The notes beneath the pieces were generated by a model. The model was not told where the DNA came from. It saw nothing but the letters and a program-made list of their open reading frames with translations, and did not search any database. Both the position numbers and the translations under genes were made by a program. Shown one piece after another: positions 10,044-18,298 of a DNA stretch of 39,465 bases (position 1 is its first letter; each line of letters begins with the position of its first letter). The stretch comes from Bacteroidales bacterium (GTDB lineage Bacteria > Bacteroidota > Bacteroidia > Bacteroidales > UBA7960): contig PWON01000131.1 of NCBI GenBank assembly GCA_003557385.1, positions 1 through 39,465 on the forward strand, read 5' to 3'.

Positions 10044-11060
10044 ATGAGCATTTATATCCTGGGTATCGAATCATCTTGCGATGACACCTCAGCCGCCATT
10101 ATAAAAGAGCGCAAAATTCTTGCCAATCTTATTGCCAATAAGAATGTTCATAAAGATTTTGGGGGTGTGGTCCCTGAATTGGCGTCAAGGGCACATCAGC
10201 AGAACATAATTCCTGTCATTAACAACGTTTTAACAAAAGCAAAGATACATAAAAAACAAATCAATGCCGTGGCCTTTACCAACGGGCCCGGATTGCTTGG
10301 TTCACTGCTGGTGGGCACGTCTTTTGCCAAATCCTTTGCCCTGGCGCTTGACATCCCGATAATCACCGTTAATCACATGCATGCCCATATCCTGGCCCAT
10401 TTCATCGAAGACGGATCGGAAAAAGAACCACCCCCTTTTCCCTTTCTCTGCCTGACTGTTTCGGGCGGTCACACACAGATCATGCTCGTTAAAAGTCATC
10501 GCGACATGCAGCTGATCGGCCAGACAATAGATGATGCAGCAGGCGAAGCATTTGACAAAGCCGCCAAGATCATGGGACTTCCATATCCGGGAGGCCCGCT
10601 TATTGATCAATATGCGAAAGACGGGGATCCGGAAGCGTTTTCCTTTCCGCATCCAAGGGTGCCCGGGCTTGATTTCAGTTTTAGTGGATTAAAAACATCC
10701 ATTTTATACTTTTTGCGTGATGCCCTGAAACATGACCCTGAATTTATCAGGAAGAACATGCATGACCTGGCCGCTTCTATTCAACACACCATCGTCAGCA
10801 TATTGATGGATAAGGTGCGCGCTGCCGCCAGGCAAACAGGAATAAGGCACCTGGCAATAGCAGGAGGGGTATCGGCCAACAGCGGCCTTAGAAATGCATT
10901 TGAAGCCGAAAAGGAAACCGGCAACTGGGAAATATACATCCCACCCTTTGAATACTGTACCGACAACGCTGCCATGATCGCCATCGCCGGTTACTTTAAA
11001 TATGTAGACGGTGATTTTGCCCCCCAGGATACCACCCCGTTTACGCGATACAATGATTAA
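10044..11060 (+). CDS. tsaD: tRNA N6-adenosine threonylcarbamoyltransferase TsaD
   Basis: Essential Kae1/Qri7/YgjD enzyme that transfers the threonylcarbamoyl group from TC-AMP to A37 of ANN-decoding tRNAs, together with TsaB and TsaE. Evidence: the N-terminal ILGIESSCDDTSAA, the metal-binding pair H111 and H115 in NHMHAHI, the SGGHTQ nucleotide-binding segment, and the C-terminal GGVSANSGLR and the YCTDNAAMIA metal/nucleotide site. At 338 residues it is full length. Transcribed on its own from the promoter at 9993, divergent from tamB. Its stop codon overlaps the stop of the convergent lipoprotein gene, so there is no room for a conventional terminator. Confidence 0.97.
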   Translation: MSIYILGIESSCDDTSAAIIKERKILANLIANKNVHKDFGGVVPELASRAHQQNIIPVINNVLTKAKIHKKQINAVAFTNGPGLLGSLLVGTSFAKSFALALDIPIITVNHMHAHILAHFIEDGSEKEPPPFPFLCLTVSGGHTQIMLVKSHRDMQLIGQTIDDAAGEAFDKAAKIMGLPYPGGPLIDQYAKDGDPEAFSFPHPRVPGLDFSFSGLKTSILYFLRDALKHDPEFIRKNMHDLAASIQHTIVSILMDKVRAAARQTGIRHLAIAGGVSANSGLRNAFEAEKETGNWEIYIPPFEYCTDNAAMIAIAGYFKYVDGDFAPQDTTPFTRYND

Positions 11061-11893
11061 TCTTCATCCGGGGAGTCGTTCCGGGGTTCTATTCTGATAA
11101 ACGGAGGATATTCACGTTCCCTGATCACATGCTCTTCGATGTCGTAATGAAAATAATAAGGATATTCCCTTCCGGATTGTTTTCTGACATAAATGTTCAT
11201 GAGATGATCAAAAATGTTTTGCGCATTTTGCCGGCCAGAAAAATATGCCAGGTCCGAGACATCCTCTTCTGTCAGAAGGTATTTCTGCGGCTGAAAGCGA
11301 ACCTGCCCGGTCGAAAGCCTTATAAACCGTCCCTCCACATGGTCGCTGGTAGCATGTGCATTAAAAAGTACCTCCATTCCAAATCCGGCATCATGCAGTT
11401 TGGCAAATTCCCACCACACATTGTTTTCCAGCACAGTAATATCTACCCTGCCAATGTAACGGTTTACGCCTGACCTGCCCATAAACACCTCTTCATCGAC
11501 ATACTCCAGCAGTTCAATTTGCGCCAAAACAAATATATAGGCAGGCTGATCAAGGGCAAAAAACTGATCCATCTGATCCGGACCATAAGCCTTGACCTGA
11601 AAAAGGTCCAGATGATACTTCAAAGAAGACATAAACTGATCGATGAAAACAGAGTCGACAACTTCGTTGACAAATAGTGCCCGGGGGTCACCGGGGCCCC
11701 GGATGCTGTCGGCGGGAATGCTGTCGGGATGTTCCGGTGCATAGGATTTAAGCAGCGTACCGGGAGGAAGGATCAATACGTGAATGTCGGTTTCCTCAAC
11801 TACAAAACGGTTGGCAAACTGAAGGCTGCCCGCACATGCAACCAGGCACGCATTCAACAAAATGCCCAATCCGATATGTCTTATCCAGTTCAA
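11057..11893 (-). CDS. Predicted lipoprotein of unknown function at the end of the hydF-hydE-flavodiiron operon
   Basis: I do not recognise this 278-residue protein. It begins with a short basic segment, a hydrophobic run and the lipobox LVAC (cysteine at about residue 20), so it should be exported and lipid-modified. The body has alternating hydrophobic/polar strands ([26 protein letters not shown]) and a charged, proline-rich C-terminus. No cofactor motifs are visible. The ATG overlaps the stop of the flavodiiron gene by 4 bp (ATGA), giving translational coupling. Position suggests co-expression with the hydrogenase maturation genes, but a periplasmic or outer-membrane lipoprotein need not share their role. 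Confidence 0.8.
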   Translation of the reverse strand: MNWIRHIGLGILLNACLVACAGSLQFANRFVVEETDIHVLILPPGTLLKSYAPEHPDSIPADSIRGPGDPRALFVNEVVDSVFIDQFMSSLKYHLDLFQVKAYGPDQMDQFFALDQPAYIFVLAQIELLEYVDEEVFMGRSGVNRYIGRVDITVLENNVWWEFAKLHDAGFGMEVLFNAHATSDHVEGRFIRLSTGQVRFQPQKYLLTEEDVSDLAYFSGRQNAQNIFDHLMNIYVRKQSGREYPYYFHYDIEEHVIREREYPPFIRIEPRNDSPDED

Positions 11894-13113
11894 ACCTTTA
11901 ATTTTTCACCAATTTCCTTGCCATAATTGCGGCATAATCCTAATTCATCTTCGTGTGGCGTGAATTTTACAAAAAGCCCTTCGCCCAATACTTTGAGTTT
12001 CAAATTCGACAGAGTGGCATTGATGATCTTTCCCGCTTCTCCGCTCCAACCATAAGAACCAAACGAACCGGCAAGCTTCCGGTTGTCCCGTATGGGGCTG
12101 ATCACGGCAAACAATCTGTATACGGGCAACAAGATGTTCTGATTGATCGTCGGGCATCCGACCACAATGGCACTGCTCCGGGCCACCCTTTGATCAAGAT
12201 CACCCAAAGACATGGTTTCAATATCCGCAACCTCCACTTCAAAATCTCCTGCACTCAAAATGCCATCACGGATGGCCCCGGCCATTTTACCAGTATTGTG
12301 ATATGCTGACACGTAAGGGATAAAAACATGGTTTTTTTGCGGAGTTTGCAGGGCTTCCCTGGCATATTGCTCCGAAAGGTCCACCCATTTTTGCCAGTCA
12401 TTCATAAGTAAAGGGCCGTGTCCGGTAAGTACTGCGTTGATCTCTAACGGCCGGATCTTTTCAATGGCCTTCAGCATGAATTTACTGAATGGCTTCAGGA
12501 TCACATCAAAATAATACCTGAATGCATCACCAAAATCCCCTACCCTGTCATCAAACATGTCGGGGTGGGCATAATGGCACCCGAATGAGTCGCAGGTAAA
12601 CAGCAGCTTGTCTTCTTCCAGGTATGTATACATGCTGTCGGGCCAGTGAAGATTGGGTGCCGAAATAAAACGCAGTGTCTTATTGCCCAGATCAAGGGTA
12701 TCTCCATCCCTGACAACCATGTGCCTGAAATCCTTTCCCAAAAAATCTTTCAGGTATTGGATGGCCAGCCTGCTCCCCACTACAGTTGCTTCAGGAGCCA
12801 GCTGTAACACATTGGCAAGGTTGCCGCTATGATCGGGTTCTGTATGGTTCAACACAATGTACTCAATCTCTGAAGGATTACCAGCTTGCTTGAGTTTGGC
12901 CAGATACACATCCCAGAACTTCTCCTTTGAGGTTTCTATCAGTGCTTTCTTTTCGGCATTTATTAAGTAGGAATTATAGGTGGTCCCGTATTCGGTTTCC
13001 ATCACCACATCAAAAGTAACAATGTCGAAATCGAGTACACCGACCCACTTAACGTCTTTGGTTATGTCCAGGACTTCGGTATCGGGTCTTTTCAGGTCTT
13101 TCACATTTCTCAT
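11890..13113 (-). CDS. FprA-family A-type flavodiiron protein (O2/NO reductase)
   Basis: Class A flavodiiron protein, 407 residues: an N-terminal metallo-beta-lactamase-like diiron domain (about 1-260) followed by an FMN-binding flavodoxin domain (about 265-407). It reduces O2 to water and/or NO to N2O in the cytoplasm, usually using electrons from rubredoxin or a related donor. All expected iron ligands are visible: H90, E92, D94 and H95 in [10 protein letters not shown]156, D175 and H232 in TGHGP. The flavodoxin part shows the phosphate loop region [12 protein letters not shown]. There is no C-terminal rubredoxin or flavin-reductase fusion. It lies 6 bp after hydE and overlaps the following lipoprotein gene, so it most likely protects the oxygen-sensitive hydrogenase system. 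Confidence 0.93.
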   Translation of the reverse strand: MRNVKDLKRPDTEVLDITKDVKWVGVLDFDIVTFDVVMETEYGTTYNSYLINAEKKALIETSKEKFWDVYLAKLKQAGNPSEIEYIVLNHTEPDHSGNLANVLQLAPEATVVGSRLAIQYLKDFLGKDFRHMVVRDGDTLDLGNKTLRFISAPNLHWPDSMYTYLEEDKLLFTCDSFGCHYAHPDMFDDRVGDFGDAFRYYFDVILKPFSKFMLKAIEKIRPLEINAVLTGHGPLLMNDWQKWVDLSEQYAREALQTPQKNHVFIPYVSAYHNTGKMAGAIRDGILSAGDFEVEVADIETMSLGDLDQRVARSSAIVVGCPTINQNILLPVYRLFAVISPIRDNRKLAGSFGSYGWSGEAGKIINATLSNLKLKVLGEGLFVKFTPHEDELGLCRNYGKEIGEKLKV

Positions 13114-13119
13114 AATTGT

Positions 13120-14217
13120 TTAATCGTTTCGGGTTGTCTTTCTCTTTTCAAAATGTTTGGAGTCGCCCCCCTCGCCATATCCTATTTCTCCGCCAGCCAT
13201 GTGAATCCGGGCCTCCAGGCAACGTTTGCACTCTTCGGCATCTTCGTCGGTACATGGTTTGTCTTCATACAACAGATAGTCTTCGCGATACCGCGAAGGG
13301 GTCAGGTTGGGCATGATGATATTGGCCCCCACCTTGATGGATTTTTCCCGGCCCATGGGGTCAATGGCTTGCATGGCCGTGGTAGCAGCAATGTTGATGT
13401 CTTTCATTAAAATGCGCAATACAGCCACCATTTTCAAACTCAGGTAAAACCGGTCAATTTTTGGCAAAAGCAGATCCTTATAACGGAACATGGGTGTATC
13501 CTCATGCTCTATGTATGGGCCCATACCCACCATATCGATGTCATGCTCCCTGAAAAACAACAAATCGTCGGCCAGGTCATCCACCGTTTGAAAAGGCAGT
13601 CCGATCATTACACCCGTACCCACCTGGTACCCGATTTTTCTTAACAGGAAAAGAGATTGAAGCCGTTTTTGATAATCGTGGGCCTTGTTTTTTGGGTGGT
13701 ACCTGTGATACAAATCCGGGTTGGACACCTCAATCCTTAGCAAATACCGGTGTGCACCAGCCTCAAACCAACGACGGTAGGTTTCTTCGCTCTGCTCACC
13801 AAGCGAAATGGTAATACCCAGTTCGTTATTACTCATCTGTTTGATCTTTTTGAGCAGATGTTCAATCCGGCGCACATAATCCTTTCCGCTTCTTTCACCA
13901 GCCTGCAGCACAAGGCTGCCAAACTTGTTTTCCCATGCATAGCGGGCAGCTTCAAGTACCTCCTCTTCGGTCACCTCATAGCGGTGCGCTTTTGTATTTC
14001 CGGACCGGATGCCGCAATACAGGCAATTCTTCCCGCAAAGGTTTGAATACTCGATCAGGCCCCTGTAAAACACTTTACGGCCGACGTAAGCTTCCTTGAT
14101 TTCCGCTGCCCTGGCAAATACCAGCTTGCGGTCCTCCTCACCGGCATCCAGCAAAGCTGCAAGATCCGCTTTGGAAAAAGTATCCTGATCCAGTATGTTT
14201 TTTATTCTGTTTGACAT
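13120..14217 (-). CDS. hydE: [FeFe]-hydrogenase H-cluster radical SAM maturase HydE
   Basis: Radical SAM enzyme in assembly of the two-iron subcluster of [FeFe]-hydrogenase. The CX3CX2C motif binding the SAM [4Fe-4S] cluster is C61, C65, C68 in NLCGKNCLYCGIR. The second, C-terminal cysteine set is present as C322, C330 and C333, with the same 8/3 spacing as the accessory cluster of Thermotoga maritima HydE. Family signatures YRGLIEYSN, LQAGERS and GVMIGLPFQT are clear. Length (365) is normal. It follows hydF by 19 bp and precedes the flavodiiron gene by 6 bp. HydG, which supplies the CO/CN ligands, is not in the window. Confidence 0.95.
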   Translation of the reverse strand: MSNRIKNILDQDTFSKADLAALLDAGEEDRKLVFARAAEIKEAYVGRKVFYRGLIEYSNLCGKNCLYCGIRSGNTKAHRYEVTEEEVLEAARYAWENKFGSLVLQAGERSGKDYVRRIEHLLKKIKQMSNNELGITISLGEQSEETYRRWFEAGAHRYLLRIEVSNPDLYHRYHPKNKAHDYQKRLQSLFLLRKIGYQVGTGVMIGLPFQTVDDLADDLLFFREHDIDMVGMGPYIEHEDTPMFRYKDLLLPKIDRFYLSLKMVAVLRILMKDINIAATTAMQAIDPMGREKSIKVGANIIMPNLTPSRYREDYLLYEDKPCTDEDAEECKRCLEARIHMAGGEIGYGEGGDSKHFEKRKTTRND

Positions 14218-14236
14218 AACAATGCGTGATCCGGCT

Positions 14237-15466
14237 TCAAAGATAATCTTCTTTGGTTTCTTTCAGTTTGGTGAACGGTGCTACAGCCCTGTGATAAATT
14301 CCATGCATCCAGGCAATGGCCATTCCGTAATTGGTCACAGGTACGCCGGCCTCGATGGCCTGTGCCAGCCGGCTTTTGATCTGTTTTTGAGTGATCATGC
14401 ATCCGCCACACTGGACCACCAGGGAATATTCGTTCACAGGCCCAGGCAATTCACCAAGCCCCGCTACCACGTCATAATCCAGTTTTTTGCCCGTGTAATG
14501 GCTCATCCACCTGGGAATCTTTACCCGCCCGATATCATCGCATGCCACATGGTGTGTACATGACTCCAATAATAAAACGCGGTCGCCGTCTTTTAGTTCG
14601 TCGATTTTTGGCGTACCCCTCAAATAATTCTCAAAATCCCCTTTATGACGTGCCAGCATGATGCTGAAGCTTGTCAGCGGAATGTCTTTTGGGATGGAAG
14701 CATCGGCTCGCAAAAACACTTGTGAATCGGTAATCACAAGACCTGGTCTGGGATGCAATGTCTTCATCAGGCTGTCCACTTCTTTTTCCTTGACCACCAC
14801 GGCTACACAATCATTGTCAATAATGTCGCGGATGGCTTGAACCTGGGGCAAAATAAGACGGCCTTCGGGGGCTTCATTGTCAATTGGTGTAATGAGCACC
14901 ACCAGGTCGCCATAACGGAGCAAATCGCCCAGAAGGGACCGTTTGCGATAGGCTGTTTCCGGCATGGCGCGCCGGAGCAACGTGATGGCCTCACCGAGGT
15001 TGTCCGGCTTTAGGGCACAAAAAGACAATACAGGCGCACCGTAAGCCTGTTCAATCTGTTGTTTCAATGCTTCATCCAGGGGCGTTTTGTCGGATTTGTT
15101 ATGAAACACAACAAAGGGAACATCCTGTTTTTTAAATTGTTCCACCAGGTGCTGTTCGGATTCATCAAAGCGATTGGCCGTGATGACCAAAACAGCCAGG
15201 TCAACGGTCTTCAAAGCCGCCAGGGAACGTGCCACCCGCTTGGCACCCAGTTCGCCGGTATCATCTATACCGGCAGTGTCAACCAGGATGGCCGGACCAA
15301 TTCCGGGGATTTCCATTGATTTACGCACAGGATCGGTGGTGGTACCGGGTACTTCCGAAACGATTGCAATGTCTTGCTGTGCCAGCGCATTGATCAGGGA
15401 GCTTTTCCCGTTGTTGCGCCGGCCAAATATTCCGATGTGGGGTTTGGATTCTCTTCCTTTAGCCAT
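14237..15466 (-). CDS. hydF: [FeFe]-hydrogenase H-cluster maturation GTPase HydF
   Basis: Scaffold GTPase that carries the two-iron H-cluster precursor and delivers it to apo-hydrogenase HydA. The N-terminal G domain shows G1 GRRNNGKSS, G3 DTAG and G4 NKSD. The C-terminal cluster-binding domain has the invariant cysteines at about C303 (ESCTHH), C353 and C356 (QCGGC). At 409 residues it is complete. The gene is the first of a four-gene operon (hydF-hydE-flavodiiron protein-lipoprotein) read from the -7 box at 15489-15496. Confidence 0.96.
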   Translation of the reverse strand: MAKGRESKPHIGIFGRRNNGKSSLINALAQQDIAIVSEVPGTTTDPVRKSMEIPGIGPAILVDTAGIDDTGELGAKRVARSLAALKTVDLAVLVITANRFDESEQHLVEQFKKQDVPFVVFHNKSDKTPLDEALKQQIEQAYGAPVLSFCALKPDNLGEAITLLRRAMPETAYRKRSLLGDLLRYGDLVVLITPIDNEAPEGRLILPQVQAIRDIIDNDCVAVVVKEKEVDSLMKTLHPRPGLVITDSQVFLRADASIPKDIPLTSFSIMLARHKGDFENYLRGTPKIDELKDGDRVLLLESCTHHVACDDIGRVKIPRWMSHYTGKKLDYDVVAGLGELPGPVNEYSLVVQCGGCMITQKQIKSRLAQAIEAGVPVTNYGMAIAWMHGIYHRAVAPFTKLKETKEDYL

Positions 15467-15488
15467 TGGCTGTGGGTTTTTGGCCCTA

Positions 15489-15496
15489 CAAAGATA
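15489..15496 (-). promoter_or_regulatory. -7 promoter element for the hydF operon
   Basis: On the minus strand the sequence is TATCTTTG, an exact TAnnTTTG match 22 bp upstream of the hydF ATG. This suggests a very short 5' leader. The divergent methyltransferase promoter is about 40 bp away. Confidence 0.6.
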
Positions 15497-15533
15497 TGGA
15501 ATTTGGGTTTAGGGCAGGTGGTGAATTTTGCAC

Positions 15534-15541
15534 TACCTTTG
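15534..15541 (+). promoter_or_regulatory. -7 promoter element for the methyltransferase gene
   Basis: TACCTTTG matches TAnnTTTG and is followed by GCAGCAAGC and the ATG at 15563. This position rules out the longer frame that starts inside hydF on the opposite strand. Confidence 0.6.
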
Positions 15542-15562
15542 CAGCAAGCAAAACCCGGTCAC

Positions 15563-16321
15563 ATGAAGCAATGGTATCAAGCAATGTTCGAGAATTACGC
15601 CAACAACTACGAAAAAGAAAATTTTGTGTTTGGCACAAAAGGTGAATGCGATTTCATAGAACAGGAAATTGGTTTTAACAAATCACTGAAAATTTTGGAT
15701 GTCGGATGTGGTACAGGTCGCCACGCAATCGAACTGGCAACAAGGGGGTATCATGTAACGGGCATTGACCTGTCTGCCTCAATGCTTGATAAAGCCCGTG
15801 AAAAAGCCAGCCGGCAGGGCCTTCGCATTGATTTTGCAGAACATGATGCCCGCGACCTTCCTTATATTGATGCATTTGACCTGGTCATCATGCTGTGTGA
15901 GGGAGGGTTTCCATTGATGGAAACGGACGAGATGAATTTCGAGATCCTGAAGAATGTCACCAAAGCCTTGAAAAAAGGGGGCAAGTTAATTTTTACCACC
16001 TTGAATGGTCTGTTCCCCTTGTTTCATTCGATCCACGACATTCATGACAGCACTCATCAAGAAGGCAATGCCACATACCACAGCAAAGGATTCGACCTGA
16101 TGACGTTTCGCGATCACAACATCACAAAATATACCGATGATGACGGCAATCAGTCAGAGTTGGTTTGCAATGAGAGGTACTACGTTCCCAGTGAAATAAG
16201 CTGGCTGCTTAAATCATTAGGCTACACCAAAATAGAAATATTCGGAGCCAAACTGGGTGCTTTTTCCAGAACCCATAAGTTACAAACCAATGACTTTGAG
16301 ATGCTGGTCATCGCCGAATAA
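15563..16321 (+). CDS. Class I SAM-dependent methyltransferase
   Basis: A 252-residue cytoplasmic methyltransferase with a seven-strand Rossmann fold. Motif I is ILDVGCGTGRHAIEL, which binds SAM. The acidic loop after strand 2 is TGIDLSASML, and motif II lies around FDLVIMLCEGGF. These match the Methyltransf_25/11 families; the C-terminal half, with LVCNERYYVPSEI and LLKSLGY, is typical of small-molecule methyltransferases. The substrate cannot be identified. I chose ATG 15563 because it follows the promoter directly and starts with MKQWYQAMFENYA, a normal N-terminus for this family. The gene is monocistronic, with hydF divergent and the hydrolase convergent. Confidence 0.9.
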   Translation: MKQWYQAMFENYANNYEKENFVFGTKGECDFIEQEIGFNKSLKILDVGCGTGRHAIELATRGYHVTGIDLSASMLDKAREKASRQGLRIDFAEHDARDLPYIDAFDLVIMLCEGGFPLMETDEMNFEILKNVTKALKKGGKLIFTTLNGLFPLFHSIHDIHDSTHQEGNATYHSKGFDLMTFRDHNITKYTDDDGNQSELVCNERYYVPSEISWLLKSLGYTKIEIFGAKLGAFSRTHKLQTNDFEMLVIAE

Positions 16322-16349
16322 TCCAATGGGATAATCCCTTATGGTTTGC

Positions 16350-17306
16350 CTATTTTTTTGATTCCAGGTAATGCAGAAATTCCCGGATGACCCTGATATC
16401 TTCTTCCGGTTTATCCTGCATGGTGAGATGAGCCGCGCCGCCGATCTCTGCAAAGTGAGCTCCGGGAGTAAGGCTTTGAAAATATTGCACGGTCTCAGGC
16501 CGTGCCTCATCATATTCACCCGTGATATAAAGAACCGGCACCTGAATATCACCCAGTGCCCCTGTGCGATCAAAATCTTTTAGCAAGCCTGTAACGGTAA
16601 ATTCACTCGGCCCCCACATATGCATATAGACATCGGCGCCTAAATAGGCAAAGGTGCTGTCTATATCAGCCGACCAGGGGAGCTTGCGGGCAACGAATTG
16701 TTCATAAAAAGCCATGATGGCCTGCTGATATTCGGGTGAATCATAAGTCTTTTGTGCTTCGTGCAACCGTATATCCTTTTGTATTTCCCCGGGAAGCTTG
16801 GTGACCAGGTAATCGGTGTCCGCAATCCACTTTTCGGAAGATATCAGCGGGCTGCTTAAGATCAGGGCATCAATGCCGTCAGGGTATTTCAGGTAATACT
16901 CAATGGCCAGTGCACTGCCCCATGACTGGCCATACAAATAAAATTGCTTTATTCCCAGTGCTTTCCTGAATGCTTCAAGGTGTTCCACAAAAAAATCAAC
17001 ACCAAGCTTCTCCATATCCTCAACGGATGCAGATCTTCCGCAACCCGGCTGATCGAAGAAAACAACAGGACGTTCATCACCAAGGTCCGACAATGGGTTC
17101 AGGTAAAATGAAGGAGCACCCGGTCCGCCGTGCAGCATGACCAGGGGTGTTTTTTCACCTTCACCGACAATACGGTACCAGGTCTCAAATCCACCAGCAA
17201 GTAAGGTTCCCTCACCGGACACCAGTTCTTTTTCCATCTTGCAAGACATCATAAACAGAAAGCTTAGAACAAAAGGAATAAGTAAGATACAATAATTTTT
17301 TTTCAT
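16350..17306 (-). CDS. Proline iminopeptidase-like alpha/beta hydrolase (S33), predicted lipoprotein
   Basis: Alpha/beta-hydrolase of the prolyl aminopeptidase/tricorn-factor F1 group, 318 residues. Visible elements: oxyanion motif HGGPG (59-63), DQPGCGRS (85-92), nucleophile elbow GQSWGS with S128, a helical cap domain, and probable catalytic Asp in TGEYDEARP and His near AAHLTM. The substrate would be N-terminal proline (or related residues) of short peptides. The N-terminus is basic and hydrophobic and ends in a possible lipobox at C22 (MMSC), so the enzyme is probably anchored in the periplasm or outer membrane. It is divergent from the cyclase-like lipoprotein at 17431. A weak -7 box match is the only promoter hint. 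Confidence 0.88.
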   Translation of the reverse strand: MKKNYCILLIPFVLSFLFMMSCKMEKELVSGEGTLLAGGFETWYRIVGEGEKTPLVMLHGGPGAPSFYLNPLSDLGDERPVVFFDQPGCGRSASVEDMEKLGVDFFVEHLEAFRKALGIKQFYLYGQSWGSALAIEYYLKYPDGIDALILSSPLISSEKWIADTDYLVTKLPGEIQKDIRLHEAQKTYDSPEYQQAIMAFYEQFVARKLPWSADIDSTFAYLGADVYMHMWGPSEFTVTGLLKDFDRTGALGDIQVPVLYITGEYDEARPETVQYFQSLTPGAHFAEIGGAAHLTMQDKPEEDIRVIREFLHYLESKK

Positions 17307-17385
17307 AACTTACAGAAATTAGTACAACGGTTAAAAGAAAAAAAGACCTTTTGAAAACAGGTAATGCAAATTAATAAAAATACCT

Positions 17386-17393
17386 TACATTTA
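17386..17393 (+). promoter_or_regulatory. Weak -7 promoter element before the cyclase-like gene
   Basis: TACATTTA differs from TAnnTTTG only at the last base and lies 38 bp before the ATG at 17431. The 124-bp divergent region 17307-17430 contains no stronger match on this strand. Confidence 0.3.
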
Positions 17394-17430
17394 CCGGACA
17401 AGCATATGATTAACCCCCAAATGTATTTCC

Positions 17431-18225
17431 ATGAAGAACACTTTGCTTACAGCACTGGCCCTGGTTGCTGTTGCATGCGGGCAACCAGACCTCATGCAGC
17501 ATCTGATGGATGCCCGGTGGGTCGATCTCACCCACGATTTTGAGGAAAACACCCTTTACTGGCCTACCAACAGGCCATTTACCAAAGACACTGCCTTTTA
17601 CGGAATAACCGACAAAGGATACTTTTACGCTTCTTTCATTTATGCTGCAGAGGAACACGGGGGCACCCACTTCGATTCCCCCCTCCATTTTGGCAGTCCT
17701 GACAGCAAGACTGTTGAACAAATCACCCTGGAGCAGCTCATGGGCCCCGGGGTGGTTGTTGACGTTTCGGAGAAAGCACTGAACGACAGAAATTACCTGG
17801 TTGGAATCGATGATTTTATGGCCTGGGAACATCAGTATGGTCAGATCCCTGATTTTGCCATTGTTTTGCTTCACACCGGATATGGCAAATTCTGGCCCGA
17901 TCCACTATTGTATACAGGAACCGATTTGCAAGGGCCCGAAGCAGTCAAGCACCTTCAGTTTCCGGGACTTGATCCGGATGCCGCCCAATGGCTGGTTGAT
18001 CACAGGAACATCAATGCAATCGGTCTGGATACCCCAAGCATTGACTATGGGCAAAGCGAATATTTCAAATCACATCGCATTCTTTGTGCCGCTGGACTGA
18101 CCATCTATGAAAATGTCGCCAACCTCGACCAATTGCCTCCCGCCGGAAGCTTTGTCATCGCGCTGCCCATGAAAATCAAGGGAGGCAGCGGCGCACCCTT
18201 AAGGATCGTGGCTCTATTGCCTTAA
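17431..18225 (+). CDS. Cyclase-family protein (kynurenine formamidase-like), predicted lipoprotein
   Basis: Metal-dependent hydrolase of the Pfam Cyclase family, 264 residues. The hallmark HGGTHFDSPLHF contains H76, H80, D82 and H86, matching the HxGTHxDxPxH metal-binding motif of bacterial KynB and related enzymes. DLTHDFEENTLYWP near residue 32 and GLDTPSIDYG near residue 190 are also conserved in the family. The N-terminus has a signal peptide with a lipobox ending at C16 (AVAC), which is unusual for a tryptophan-catabolism enzyme, normally cytoplasmic; the true substrate may therefore be an amide or lactone outside the cytoplasm. No tryptophan-pathway gene is nearby. Confidence 0.87.
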   Translation: MKNTLLTALALVAVACGQPDLMQHLMDARWVDLTHDFEENTLYWPTNRPFTKDTAFYGITDKGYFYASFIYAAEEHGGTHFDSPLHFGSPDSKTVEQITLEQLMGPGVVVDVSEKALNDRNYLVGIDDFMAWEHQYGQIPDFAIVLLHTGYGKFWPDPLLYTGTDLQGPEAVKHLQFPGLDPDAAQWLVDHRNINAIGLDTPSIDYGQSEYFKSHRILCAAGLTIYENVANLDQLPPAGSFVIALPMKIKGGSGAPLRIVALLP

Positions 18226-18298
18226 AAAAACATCGTATGAATGACGGGAGGGGCAATTGTTGAAACAAGAGCCGATGCAACAGTAAATACATGCTGAT

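Noticed and set aside
15374-15562. 63-codon N-terminal extension of the methyltransferase
   Set aside because: It begins antisense within hydF and before the predicted transcription start at about 15547; the family N-terminus begins at 15563.
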